This document shows, in pieces, positions 55,263-64,000 of a stretch of 64,000 nt of DNA. Location: NCBI GenBank assembly GCA_024235955.1, contig JACKLJ010000002.1, forward strand, positions 434,001 to 498,000. The letters run 5' to 3'. The position numbers were made by a program, and so were the translations under genes. This stretch comes from Burkholderiaceae bacterium (GTDB taxonomy: Bacteria > Pseudomonadota > Gammaproteobacteria > Burkholderiales > Burkholderiaceae_C). The first letter of the stretch is position 1. Each line of letters starts with the position of its first letter. The notes under the pieces were generated by a model. The model had not been told where the DNA came from and did not search any database. It worked only from the letters and a program-made list of their open reading frames with translations.

Positions 55263-55313
55263 ATTGAATCACTCAGCATCATTATTGTCAACAATCTTAA
55301 TGTCTAATATGAT
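55263..55313. promoter_or_regulatory. divergent promoters with a shared GntR operator
   Basis: The palindrome ATTGTCAACAAT is at 55284-55295. Rightward: TTGTCA at 55285-55290 and TATGAT at 55308-55313 (17-bp spacing). Leftward: TTGACA on the minus strand (55291-55286) and TTCAAT (55268-55263), 17-bp spacing. Both -35 boxes lie inside the palindrome, so one bound repressor would block both units. TTGTCAACAA fits FadR-type GntR sites (TTGT-N2-ACAA). Confidence 0.85.
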
Positions 55314-55347
55314 CCGTGTATTCCCCAACCCCAAGGAGACAAGAGCC

Positions 55348-55566
55348 ATGCCCCAGACCCGACTGCCCTCCGAAGTCACCGGTACCGTGTGGAAGATCGA
55401 AGTGCGCGAAGGTGACGCCGTGACCGAGGAGCAGACCCTGCTCGTGCTGGAAAGCATGAAGATGGAAATCCCCGTCACCGCGCCGCGCGCGGGCACCGTC
55501 CTGCAGCTGCTGGTGAACGAAGGGGACAGCGTTGCCGAAGGGCAGGATGTCGTGGTGATCGAATGA
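55348..55566 (+). CDS. biotin carboxyl carrier-like protein
   Basis: A 72-residue, single-domain biotinyl/lipoyl carrier. The biotinylation motif is LESMKMEI with Lys38 as attachment site. It begins SEVTGTVWKIEVREGDAVTEEQTLL and ends LLVNEGDSVAEGQDVVVIE, covering the whole beta-barrel and nothing else, so it is a stand-alone carrier rather than a fused carboxylase. AAGGAGAC precedes the ATG. Its stop overlaps the acyl-CoA ligase ATG as ATGA. It would shuttle carboxyl groups to the carboxyltransferase transcribed the other way. Confidence 0.9.
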   Translation: MPQTRLPSEVTGTVWKIEVREGDAVTEEQTLLVLESMKMEIPVTAPRAGTVLQLLVNEGDSVAEGQDVVVIE

Positions 55567-57134
55567 TCGCCGGCCGCCTCGTGAGCTGGGCCGCGGCCCA
55601 GCACGGCGATCGGCCCTCGCTGGTGTTCCGCGACCAGACCTACACCCACCTCGAGGTGGAAGCGCGCAGCAACCGCTTCGCGCAGGCACTGCTCGCCCTC
55701 GATCTCTCGCCGGGCGAGCGCTTCGCCGTGCTGCTGGACAACTCGGTGGAAAGCCTTGACAGCCTGTTCGGCGCCGAGAAATCAGCCCTGACCTACGTGG
55801 CGCTGAACGCGCGCCACACGCTGGCCGAGCACCTGGACATTCTGGAAGACGCCGAGGCCAGCGCGGTACTGGTCGGCCCGCAGTTTGCCGCACAGGCCAC
55901 TGCTTTCGTGGCCGCCGCCGGCATGCGACTGCCGCGGCTGCGCCATGTGCTCGGCCTGGGCGTGAGCGCGCCCGGCGTGCAGGATTTCCAGAGCGTGGCT
56001 GCGACGTCCAGTGAGCAGGCACCGGCCATCGAGATCGGCCCGGACCACCTGATGCGCATCGCCTACACCAGCGGCACCACTGGCCGGCCCAAAGGTGTAG
56101 CCTACTCGCTGGAGCGCTGGCAGGCGCGCCTGACCAACCACTTCCTGGCGATGGAATACGGCTTGTCGGTGGATGACGCCATGCTGCACGTCGGCCCGCT
56201 GACGCACGCGGCGGGCGTGTACCTGTTTCCCTGCTTCCTGCGCGGCGCGCGCAACGTGATCCAGGACCGCTTCGACCCTGCCTCGCTGCTGGCCACCATC
56301 GAGCGCGAACGCATCACGCACCTGATGCTGGTGCCCACCATGATGCTCCGCCTAGTGGAAGCCATCGAGGGCGGCGCCCGCAGTGACTGGTCGTCGCTCA
56401 AGCGCATCCACTACGGCACCGCACCCACGCCAGTGGGGCTGATCCGCCGGGCACAGGCCATCTTCGGCCCTATCCTGCGCCAGCAGTACGGCATGACCGA
56501 GGCCGTGCAGCCGCTCACCGTCCTGTACCCGCACGAACATGTGGGCGACAGCGACACCGGCGCCGACGAAGCGATCGGCTCCTGCGGCAAACCGACCGCA
56601 AACGTGCGCATCGTGCTTCGCGGTGCCGCCGGGCAACAGGTGCCGAACGGCGAGGTGGGCGAAATCACCATCGCTCACGAAGGCATCGGCAAGGTCGATT
56701 TCTGGCGCCGGCCCGATCTGCTGGCCGAATCCGTGCGCGACGGTTGGTACCACACGGGTGACCTGGGGCGCTTCGACCGCCACGGCTTCCTGCACATCGT
56801 TGGCCGCTGCAAGGACATGATCATCAGCGGCGGCTTCAACGTGTACGCCCGCGAAGTCGAGGACGCGCTGGACGCGCACCCCGCGGTGGCTGAATCGGCC
56901 GTGCTGGGCCTTCCCGATAGCGAGTGGGGCGAGGCGGTGGCAGCGGTGGTGGTGTTGCGCATGGGCATGAACGCCAGCGCGGAGGCGCTGATGGCGCATT
57001 GCACCGAACGCATCGCCGGCTACAAGAAGCCGCGCCACATCGTCTTTGCAGACGCGCTGCCGCGCAACTTGGCGGGCAAGGTGCAGAAGACCGGCCTGCG
57101 GGAGCGCTTCCTGGCCGGCACCCAGGCCGGCTGA
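55563..57134 (+). CDS. AMP-forming acyl-CoA ligase
   Basis: A 523-residue ANL ligase of the FadD/benzoate-CoA ligase-like group. The P-loop YTSGTTGRPKG is at 168-178, the hinge motif WYHTGDLGRFDRHGFLHIVGR and MIISGGFNVYAREVEDAL follow, and the catalytic lysine is in LPRNLAGKVQKTGLRE. It is coupled to the carrier upstream by ATGA. It would make the acyl-CoA for the carboxylase of the same regulon. The residues around the acyl pocket do not identify the acid. Confidence 0.9.
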   Translation: MIAGRLVSWAAAQHGDRPSLVFRDQTYTHLEVEARSNRFAQALLALDLSPGERFAVLLDNSVESLDSLFGAEKSALTYVALNARHTLAEHLDILEDAEASAVLVGPQFAAQATAFVAAAGMRLPRLRHVLGLGVSAPGVQDFQSVAATSSEQAPAIEIGPDHLMRIAYTSGTTGRPKGVAYSLERWQARLTNHFLAMEYGLSVDDAMLHVGPLTHAAGVYLFPCFLRGARNVIQDRFDPASLLATIERERITHLMLVPTMMLRLVEAIEGGARSDWSSLKRIHYGTAPTPVGLIRRAQAIFGPILRQQYGMTEAVQPLTVLYPHEHVGDSDTGADEAIGSCGKPTANVRIVLRGAAGQQVPNGEVGEITIAHEGIGKVDFWRRPDLLAESVRDGWYHTGDLGRFDRHGFLHIVGRCKDMIISGGFNVYAREVEDALDAHPAVAESAVLGLPDSEWGEAVAAVVVLRMGMNASAEALMAHCTERIAGYKKPRHIVFADALPRNLAGKVQKTGLRERFLAGTQAG

Positions 57135-57137
57135 GGT

Positions 57138-57872
57138 TCAGCCGCGGCGCTGCTCCAGCAGCCGGGCCGCCTCGTCGGCCGATTCCTCGGTGCGCTGGCG
57201 CGCCAGCATCACCATCTGCTCGGCATCGCCGCGCTCCATGGCCTCCAGTGCATCGCGCCACAACCGGGCCGAGCGCTGGCGCCGCTCGACCGAGGCCAGC
57301 CCCAGCTTGCTGTAGCGCAGGCTTTGCAGAGACAACGCCGCGATGGTGCGGCGCAGGCGCTCGTTGCCCGCGAAGTGCGCGCTGATCTGGATCAGCCGGT
57401 ACGTCGTCTCGGCATAGGCGTCGCCCCCATCCGGCGTATCCGCCAGCGCCTCCAGCCGCGCCACGCCGGCACGCAGCACGGCCAGCAGCTCCGGCGGCTG
57501 GGTCACGGCCACCTTGCGCACGGCAATCTCGAACAGGCCGGCGCGAATCTCGAACAGTTCTTGCAGTTCCCTGGCCGACAGGCTGGTCACCACCGCGCCG
57601 CGCCGCGGCATCACCACCACCAGGCCCTCGCGCTCGAGGATGCGGATGGCCTCGCGCACGGGGCCGCGGCTGATGGCGAATTCGTCCGCCAGTTCCTGCT
57701 CTCCGATCCGCGCGCCGGGAGCGAGTTGCCCCGCAATGATGCGGTCGCCCACTCTGGCGGCCACCTGCTCCGGCACCGACAGCGTGGGCTCGATGCTGTC
57801 GGCCAGCAGTCGGAACTGGATCGAACGCTCCCAGCGATCGAAGATCTCCTGGTCGGAGGAGGAAGTGGCCAT
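57138..57872 (-). CDS. GntR-family (FCD-domain) transcriptional regulator
   Basis: A 244-residue FadR-like repressor. The winged helix (about 34-97) includes VAARVGDRIIAGQLAPGARIGEQELADEFAISRGPVREAIRILEREG. The FCD ligand-binding domain fills the rest. The ATG at 57872 is taken rather than an upstream TTG inside the operator. It converges on the ligase gene with a 3-bp gap. Its own control region carries the same 12-bp palindrome that lies at the cluster's divergent promoters, so I infer that it represses the cluster and itself and that a CoA ester or the free acid is the inducer. Confidence 0.9.
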   Translation of the reverse strand: MATSSSDQEIFDRWERSIQFRLLADSIEPTLSVPEQVAARVGDRIIAGQLAPGARIGEQELADEFAISRGPVREAIRILEREGLVVVMPRRGAVVTSLSARELQELFEIRAGLFEIAVRKVAVTQPPELLAVLRAGVARLEALADTPDGGDAYAETTYRLIQISAHFAGNERLRRTIAALSLQSLRYSKLGLASVERRQRSARLWRDALEAMERGDAEQMVMLARQRTEESADEAARLLEQRRG

Positions 57873-57891
57873 GGCAGCGTGCCAATCGCAG

Positions 57892-57916
57892 ATTGTTGAC
57901 AATGCACGGGAGTATA
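57892..57916 (-). promoter_or_regulatory. GntR autoregulatory operator and -10
   Basis: ATTGTTGACAAT at 57892-57903, the reverse complement of the site at 55284-55295 and therefore the same palindrome. A minus-strand -10, TATACT (57916-57911), places the start near 57904, at the edge of the operator, so bound repressor would block its own gene. Confidence 0.8.
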
Positions 57917-58012
57917 GGGACCGCGAGACAGGCGCGCCAAGCGCCCCTCCCCGGCGGCCAAGCCGTCACGGTTACCTGTGCCGGGCCGCCAGCAATCCGG
58001 GCCACATTTCAA

Positions 58013-58071
58013 GGGGAAAAAGCCGCTTTGCGGTTTGTTGGAGGGCGCTGGCAGCTATTGTTTTGAAAGCA
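58013..58071 (+). repeat. dispersed repeat, family 1
   Basis: Forward copy between the divergent GntR and ABC genes: AAAAAGCCGCTTTGCGGTTTG (a short hairpin), then GGGCGCTGGCAGCTATTG and TTTTGAAAGC. It replaces the usual GGCCTCCAGCCC arm. Confidence 0.7.
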
Positions 58072-58119
58072 ATTCCAATCCTCGTCGAACCTGCCTTCGG
58101 CCCCTGCTAGCATGACCGC

Positions 58120-58838
<719 letters not shown>

Positions 58839-58842
<4 letters not shown>

Positions 58843-61202
58843 AGGCGCTCGACCGCAAGGCGCTGCGCGACCTGTGGCACTTGCGCGGGCAGGCCCTGGC
58901 CATCGCGCTGGTGATCGCCGCCGGCATCGCCATGCTGGTGATGTCGCAGGCCACGCTGGATTCGCTGCGCCAGACCCGCGCGCGGCTGTACCAGGACTAC
59001 CGTTTCTCCGACGTCTGGGTGCAGCTCAAGCGTGCACCCGACAACCTGGCCGACCGCCTGGCCGACATCCCCGGCGTGGCCGAGGTGGAAACCCGCGTGG
59101 CCACCGCCGGCAAGCTGCAGCTGACCAGCTTCAGGGAGCCGGTGGAAGCACTCCTGCAATCGCTGCCCGACAGCGGCCAGCCGCGGCAGAACCTGCTGTA
59201 CCTGCGCGCCGGCCGCCTGCCCGCGCCCTTCGCCCAGGACGAGGTGGTGGTGAGCGACGCCTTCGCCGAAGCGCACCACCTGAAACCCGGCGAGCGCCTG
59301 CGCGCCACCGTGTATGGGCGCGCGCAGTGGTTCACCGTGGTGGGCATTGCCTCGTCGCCGGAATACCTCTACCAGATCAAGCCGGGCTCCATGTTCCCGG
59401 ACTACGAGCGCTACGCCATCGTCTGGGCGCACCGGCGCGCGCTGGCGGCGGCGCTGGACATGAACGGCGCCTTCAACCAGGCGGTGATCAAGCTCGCCCC
59501 CGGCGCCCATGAGCAGGACGTGATCGACGCGCTCGACCGCCTGCTGGCGCGCTACGGCAGCCGCGGCGCCACCGGCCGGGCGGACCAGCTCTCGCACCAC
59601 TTCCTGGACCAGGAGTTCAAGCAGCTCGCCACCATGGCGCGGCTGTTTCCCGCCATCTTCCTGGGCGTAGCGGCGTTCCTGCTGAACGTGGTGTTCAAGC
59701 GCCTCATCGGCACCCAGCGCGACCAGGTGGCCATCCTCAAGGCCTTCGGCTACACCACGCGCCAGGTGGCGCTGCACTACGGGCTGATCGTCACGCTGAT
59801 CTGCCTGCTGGGCAGTGCCATCGGCGTGGGCCTGGGCGTGTGGCTGGGCCAGCACCTGTCGGGGCTGTACCGCATCAACTTCCGCTTCCCGTTCCTGGAT
59901 TTCCACCTGGGCCTGCCGGTGATGGCGGCCGGCATCGGCATCAGCCTGCTGGCGGCGCTGGGCGGCACCGGCCGCGCGGTGTACGCCGCCGCCGGCGAGC
60001 CGGTGGCGCAAGCCATGCGCCCGCCGGCGCCCGAGCGCTACCGCCGCACCCTGGCCGAGCGCCTGGGCCTGACGCGCTGGCTCTCGCAGGCGGCGCGCAT
60101 CATCTGGCGCCAGCTGGAGAGGCGGCCGGGCAAGGCACTGCTTACGGTGATCGGGCTGGCGCTGGCCGGCGGCATCCTGATGATGGCGCGCTTCCAGACC
60201 GGCTCCATCTTCCACATGGTCGACCTGGAGTTCCGCCTGGCGCAGCAGCAGGACATCAGCGCCAGCTTCGTCGAGCCCACCGGGCGCGGTGCGCTGCGCG
60301 AGCTGGCCGCCATCGACGGCGTGCGCGCCGTGGAAGGCGTGCGCCAGGTGCCGGTGCGCCTGCGCCACGACAACCACAGCGCGCTCACCAGCATCCAGGG
60401 CCTGCCCGCCGGCGCCAGCCTGCAGCGACCGGTGGACATGCACCTGCGCCGCGTGGCGCTGCCGCCGGACGGCCTGGTGCTGGGCGACTACCTGGCGCAG
60501 CGCCTGGGCGTGAAGCCGGGCGACCTGGTGTGGGTGGAGGTGCTGGAAGGCCGCCAGAAGAAGCTGCAGCTGCCGGTGGTGCAGCTGGTGCAGGCCTACA
60601 CCGGCCTGCCCGCCTACATGGACCTGCAGGCGCTCAACCGCGCGCTGGGCGACGACGACGTGGTCAGCGGCGCCCTGCTCACGGTGGACGCCGCCGCGCA
60701 GACGCGCGTGCTGCACGAGCTGGACCGCCGCCCGCGCGTGGCCGGCGCCGAAACCCGGCTGGGCGCGGTGCGCGCGTTCTTCAAATCCATCGCCGAGTTC
60801 ACCGGCGTGTTCACCTGGATCGCGGTGCTGATGGGCGGCGTGGTCAACTTCGGCGTGGTCTACAACTCGGCCCGCATCGCGCTGTCCGAGCGCGGGCGCG
60901 AGCTGGCCAGCCTGCGCGTGCTGGGCCTCACCCAGGGTGAGGTCAGCACCATCCTGCTGGGCGAGCTGGCGCTGCTGGTGCTGGTGTCGATCCCCCTCAG
61001 CTTCGTGGTGGGCTGGGGACTCTCGGCCTTCCTGGCGCGCGGCATGCAGTCCGACCTGTACCGCGTGCCGGTGGTGCTGCCGCCTTCCAGCTACGCCTTC
61101 GCGGCGCTGATCACGGTGCTGAGCGCCGTGCTCTCGTCGCTGGCGGTCTACTGGCGCATCCGCCGGCTGGATCTGATCGGCGTGCTCAAGACACGGGAAT
61201 GA
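58839..61202 (+). CDS. FtsX-like ABC transporter permease
   Basis: A 787-residue permease. It has an N-terminal helix (about residues 17-37), then a periplasmic domain of about 200 residues, three helices near 265-385, a second helix and periplasmic region from about 430, and three C-terminal helices. The two FtsX domains contain VVFKRLIGTQRDQVAILKAFGY and IALSERGRELASLRVLGLTQGEV. This double-domain form is typical of lipid, peptide or drug exporters that pull substrates from the inner membrane's outer leaflet. The start is GTG. With the HlyD adaptor 71 bp downstream it forms an ABC-type export system. Confidence 0.92.
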
Positions 61203-61273
61203 TGCCCACCCATGGACAATGAAGACCATGCAACAACCCTTTGCGCCGGTGCCAGGCACCGCACGCCGCTGAC

Positions 61274-62485
61274 ATGACGCTCAAGCCCCGCAAGATCGTC
61301 TTCTGGCTGCTGGCCCTGCTGGCATTGGCCGTGCTGGCCTGGCTGGGCCTGCGCGAGCCGGAGCAGATGGTGAGCGCCGCCGCCGTCACGCGCGGGCCGC
61401 TGGAAGTGAGCTTCGTCGAGGAAGGCAAGACGCGCCTGAAGCAGCGCTACGTGGTCACCGCGCCGGTGGCCGGCACGCTGCGGCGCGTGACGCTGCAGCC
61501 GGGCGATGCCGTGCATGCCGGCGACGTGCTGGCCGAGATCGACCCGGCCACCAGCGGCCTGCTGGACCCGCGCTCGCGCAGCCAGGCCGAGGCCGAGGTG
61601 CGCGCCGGCGAGGCGCAGCTGGCCGCCGCCCGCGAGCGCGTGGCCGCCGCGCTGGCCGCCGAGCGCCTGGCCGCCACCGAGCTGAAGCGCATGCAGACGG
61701 TGGTGGCCGCCGGCGCGCTGTCGCGCCAGGACCTGGACAACGCCCGCACCCGCGCGGCCACCACCGCCGCCGAACTGGCCGGCGCACGCGCCGACGAACG
61801 CGCCACCGGCGAACGCCTGGCCGCCAGCCGCGCCCTGCTGGCCGGCGAAGGCCGCAGCAGCCCCGCCGCCGGCCGCGCCAAGGCCGTGGCCGTGCGCGCG
61901 CCGGTGGACGGCCGCGTGCTCAAGCGGCCGCTGGAAAGCGCCACGCCGGTGCCCGTCGGTCAGGTGCTGATGGAGATCGGCGACCCGGCGCAACTGGAGA
62001 TCGAGGCCGACGTGCTCTCCACCGACGCCGTGCGGCTGGCCCCCGGCACGCCTGCCCGTGTGCTGCGCTGGGGCGGCGAAGGCGTGCTGCAGGCCAAGGT
62101 CACGCGGGTCGAGCCCGGCGGCTTCACCAAGGTGTCGGCGCTGGGCGTGGAAGAGCAGCGCACCAAGGTCATCCTCGGCATCGAATCGCCGCACGAGCAG
62201 TGGGCGCGCCTGGGCGACGCCTACCGGGTGGAGCTGGAGTTCATCGTCCAGCAGGCGCAGGACGTGCTGCAGGTGCCCGCCAGCGCCCTGTTCCGCGCGG
62301 GCGACGGCTGGGCCGCCTACCGCATCGACCACGGCCGCGCGCGGCGCACCGAAGTCCAGGTGGGCCTGCGCTCCGCCACCGCCGCGCAAGTGACCGGCGG
62401 GCTGGAGCAGGGCCAGCAGGTGATCGTGCAGCCGGACGACCGCATCACCGAGGGCGCACGCGTGCGCGCAGCGGGCGCGGGCTGA
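61274..62485 (+). CDS. HlyD/RND-type periplasmic adaptor protein
   Basis: A 403-residue membrane fusion protein. One inner-membrane helix at about 9-26 is followed by a lipoyl-like barrel (VVTAPVAGTLRRVTLQPGDAVHAGDVLAEID). An Ala/Arg/Glu-rich coiled-coil hairpin (about 95-190) leads to the second lipoyl half (VAVRAPVDGRVL) and a beta-barrel domain ending in a QVTGGLEQGQQVIV repeat. It would connect the ABC permease to an outer-membrane channel; none is encoded here. The ATG at 61274 is taken; a longer reading from 61241 has no family similarity. A family 1 repeat follows. Confidence 0.9.
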   Translation: MTLKPRKIVFWLLALLALAVLAWLGLREPEQMVSAAAVTRGPLEVSFVEEGKTRLKQRYVVTAPVAGTLRRVTLQPGDAVHAGDVLAEIDPATSGLLDPRSRSQAEAEVRAGEAQLAAARERVAAALAAERLAATELKRMQTVVAAGALSRQDLDNARTRAATTAAELAGARADERATGERLAASRALLAGEGRSSPAAGRAKAVAVRAPVDGRVLKRPLESATPVPVGQVLMEIGDPAQLEIEADVLSTDAVRLAPGTPARVLRWGGEGVLQAKVTRVEPGGFTKVSALGVEEQRTKVILGIESPHEQWARLGDAYRVELEFIVQQAQDVLQVPASALFRAGDGWAAYRIDHGRARRTEVQVGLRSATAAQVTGGLEQGQQVIVQPDDRITEGARVRAAGAG

Positions 62486-62507
62486 ACCTGCTGCCACCAG
62501 GTGCTTC

Positions 62508-62577
62508 AAGTTTTTTGGAATGAAATCGGCCTCCAGCCCAGATACAGCGGGCGCAGACAGCTCTTTATTTGATAGCA
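62508..62577 (+). repeat. dispersed repeat, family 1 (convergent gap)
   Basis: A near-full forward copy: T-tract, GAAATCGGCCTCCAGCCC, then AGCGGGCGCAGACAGCTC and TTTGATAGCA. It lies between the convergent adaptor and lipoprotein genes. Confidence 0.85.
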
Positions 62578-62600
62578 CTCTGCAGGCGGCGCACAGCCCC

Positions 62601-63050
62601 CTACTTGCGCACCTGCACCATCGGATGCCGCCACACCAGCGTCATCTGCCCGGCCGGCGGCAAGGCGCCCGGGCAACGGCCGTCGCCCAGGCCGAGAAAG
62701 CCGCCGCTGGGCGCGCACAGCATCTCGCCGCTGGCGGCGTAGAGGCGGTTGAAGCGGTCGCAGCACGGCTCGGGGATGTAATAGACCGTCTGCCCATCGC
62801 GCTCGAAGCGCCACACCGCCGTCGGCACCCGGCTCACCCGTCCCGCCGCCCATTCGCGCAGTTGCAGCGCCAGCCAGGCGGGCACCGATTCGCCGGGCTC
62901 CAGGCCGCGGATGGCTGGCGTGGCCGGCGGTGGGTCCGCGGCCGGAGCGGCGCAGCCGCTGACCATCGTCAGGGCGAGGAGCGCCACGCCGAGGGCCAAT
63001 GGCTGAAGCCAGCGCAGGTGCCCGATGCAATGGCTGATGGACGGGTTCAT
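62601..63050 (-). CDS. lipoprotein, DUF6970-like
   Basis: A 149-residue protein. The lipobox VSGC puts the lipidated cysteine at residue 33 after a hydrophobic signal. The mature part contains TVYYIPEPCCDRFNRLY and GEMLCAPSGGFLGLGDGRCP, with four cysteines in a Cys-Cys-x(n)-Cys-x(n)-Cys pattern likely to form disulfides. The pattern suggests the DUF6970 family; I am only fairly sure of the family. Function unknown; outer-membrane lipoprotein likely. Confidence 0.75.
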   Translation of the reverse strand: MNPSISHCIGHLRWLQPLALGVALLALTMVSGCAAPAADPPPATPAIRGLEPGESVPAWLALQLREWAAGRVSRVPTAVWRFERDGQTVYYIPEPCCDRFNRLYAASGEMLCAPSGGFLGLGDGRCPGALPPAGQMTLVWRHPMVQVRK

Positions 63051-63317
63051 GCAGGCAGCTTAGCCCGTCATGAGCTGCACGCCAAATGAACGCCGGCGCC
63101 GCACGGCCCCGCGACGTCCCCCGGATCGGGTTGACCATGATCCACCCGGGGCGTATGGTGCCCGGCAAACGGGTGTCCCGCCGGAGGCGGACGACAAGGC
63201 TCAGGTGCCCGAGCCGGCGGCCGGCCAGACCGGCGGCGGGGGCATTTCCCGGCGGGGTGTGCATGACCCGCAGTTCAGAAGCATGCAGGCCCTGCCTCCA
63301 ACCGCAAGGAGACAGAC
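63051..63317. other. 267-bp intergenic region, no gene seen
   Basis: Between the divergent lipoprotein and the small protein at 63318. It holds GCAGGCAGCTTAG near 63051-63065, reminiscent of the family 1 core but too short to call, and GC-rich sequence without a clear promoter. Nothing else recognised. Confidence 0.6.
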
Positions 63318-63648
63318 ATGGCCCATGCCAACGCGAATGTGGACGCGAACAAGGCTCTGGATCAGATCGCCCAGGCCTGGCCTGAATTCAAGAAGACTCT
63401 TGGCATCGGTGAAGCCGCCATCTGGAACCTCAGCGGCAAGACCGTCGAGGTGCGTGTCTATAACTACATCGACGTGGTCTACTGGATCCCCGCCATGAAA
63501 ACACTGGTCGCCCAGGGCAAGGTCGGCAAGGTCGCGGCCTCGGGCAGCCGCTTCAAGGTCCACATCCACGACGAGGAATACCTCGTGCAGCCCGGCAGGG
63601 CCTACGTGTACCAGGGGGCCGGGAAGTTTCGAGGAGAAAGGGGCGTAG
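63318..63648 (+). pseudogene. small conserved-type protein gene with apparent +1 frameshift
   Basis: Starts with AAGGAGACAGAC and ATG: MAHANANVDANKALDQIAQAW, followed by AIWNLSGKTVEVRVYNYIDVV and HIHDEEYLVQPGRAYVYQG. In the genomic frame no stop occurs before the window end, so the frame runs antisense over lolD. Reading with one G fewer in the five-G run at 63614-63618 gives a natural ending, GPGSFEEKGA, and a TAG at 63646-63648, making a protein of about 109 residues. The extra G could be a true mutation or a sequence error. I do not recognise a named family; the start and Shine-Dalgarno are strong. Confidence 0.6.
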
Positions 63649-63701
63649 CCCTCTTCAGGCAGCCGGTGCGGAGCGAGCGGTGTTGCGCGCCGCCGCCGGG
63701 C

Positions 63702-64000
<299 letters not shown>

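Noticed and set aside
63614..63618. Programmed ribosomal frameshift in the small gene near lolD
   Set aside because: There is no slippery codon pair, pause hairpin or conserved stop arrangement like that of prfB. A mutation or read error is simpler.

Overview
The window looks like ordinary chromosome from a high-GC betaproteobacterium, most likely the family Comamonadaceae (Burkholderiales). The evidence is the codon use, the dnaG-rpoD pair, the N-terminally extended basic RpoD, several Bug/TctC-type solute-binding proteins, a BPSS1780-family protein, and about 17 copies of a dispersed repeat whose core reads GGGCGCAGGCAGCTAT. I cannot name the genus. There is no phage, insertion sequence, CRISPR array or rRNA. 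Two tRNA genes (Ala-CGC, Lys-CTT) lie near 43.4 kb.

Layout. 0-5 kb: an SDR dehydrogenase, a TfoX-domain protein, creA, an acyl-CoA synthetase and an MFS exporter. 5-10 kb: the information-processing pair dnaG and rpoD, then a 450-bp gap built mainly of repeats. 10-20 kb: a Bcr/CflA exporter, a coupled murB-SDR pair, DUF2164, YajQ, a retropepsin-like protease, plsY-ridA, YbaK, a Tas-like aldo-keto reductase, and an acyl-CoA synthetase carrying a repeat-derived insert. 20-28 kb: an alpha/beta hydrolase, prfB with its programmed frameshift, pepN-fbp, and a PhoD-like phosphatase. 27.7-37.5 kb: polA, a small secreted protein, a homoserine kinase, a BPSS1780 membrane protein, DUF2322, uvrD/pcrA, a CxxC secreted protein and guaC. 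37.6-46.5 kb: accessory metabolism, with a LysR/Bug/M20-hydrolase module, an esterase, a SAF-domain oxidoreductase, the two tRNAs, and a block holding a CoA-transferase, a deleted Bug gene and a second LysR. 46.5-52.5 kb: a DUF805 pair, a TatD nuclease, a membrane-anchored S1C protease and a MoxR-DUF58-VWA operon. 52.6-57.9 kb: a GntR-controlled acyl-CoA carboxylation cluster. 58-62.5 kb: an ABC-FtsX-HlyD export operon. The window ends with a lipoprotein, a small frameshifted gene and the 3' part of lolD.

Three things stand out. First, the dispersed repeat fills seven gaps between convergent genes and also lies, in frame, inside five protein genes (dnaG, polA, uvrD, an acyl-CoA synthetase and the S1C protease), mostly where linkers are expected. 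Second, an identical 12-bp palindrome, ATTGTCAACAAT, lies across the overlapping -35 boxes of the divergent promoters of the carboxylation cluster and again just upstream of the cluster's GntR gene, so the regulon can be read from sequence. Third, dnaG, murB, polA, uvrD, a LysR gene, an ABC ATPase and a small secreted protein all have a -10-like hexamer 6-7 nt before the start codon and no Shine-Dalgarno sequence, which suggests leaderless mRNAs.
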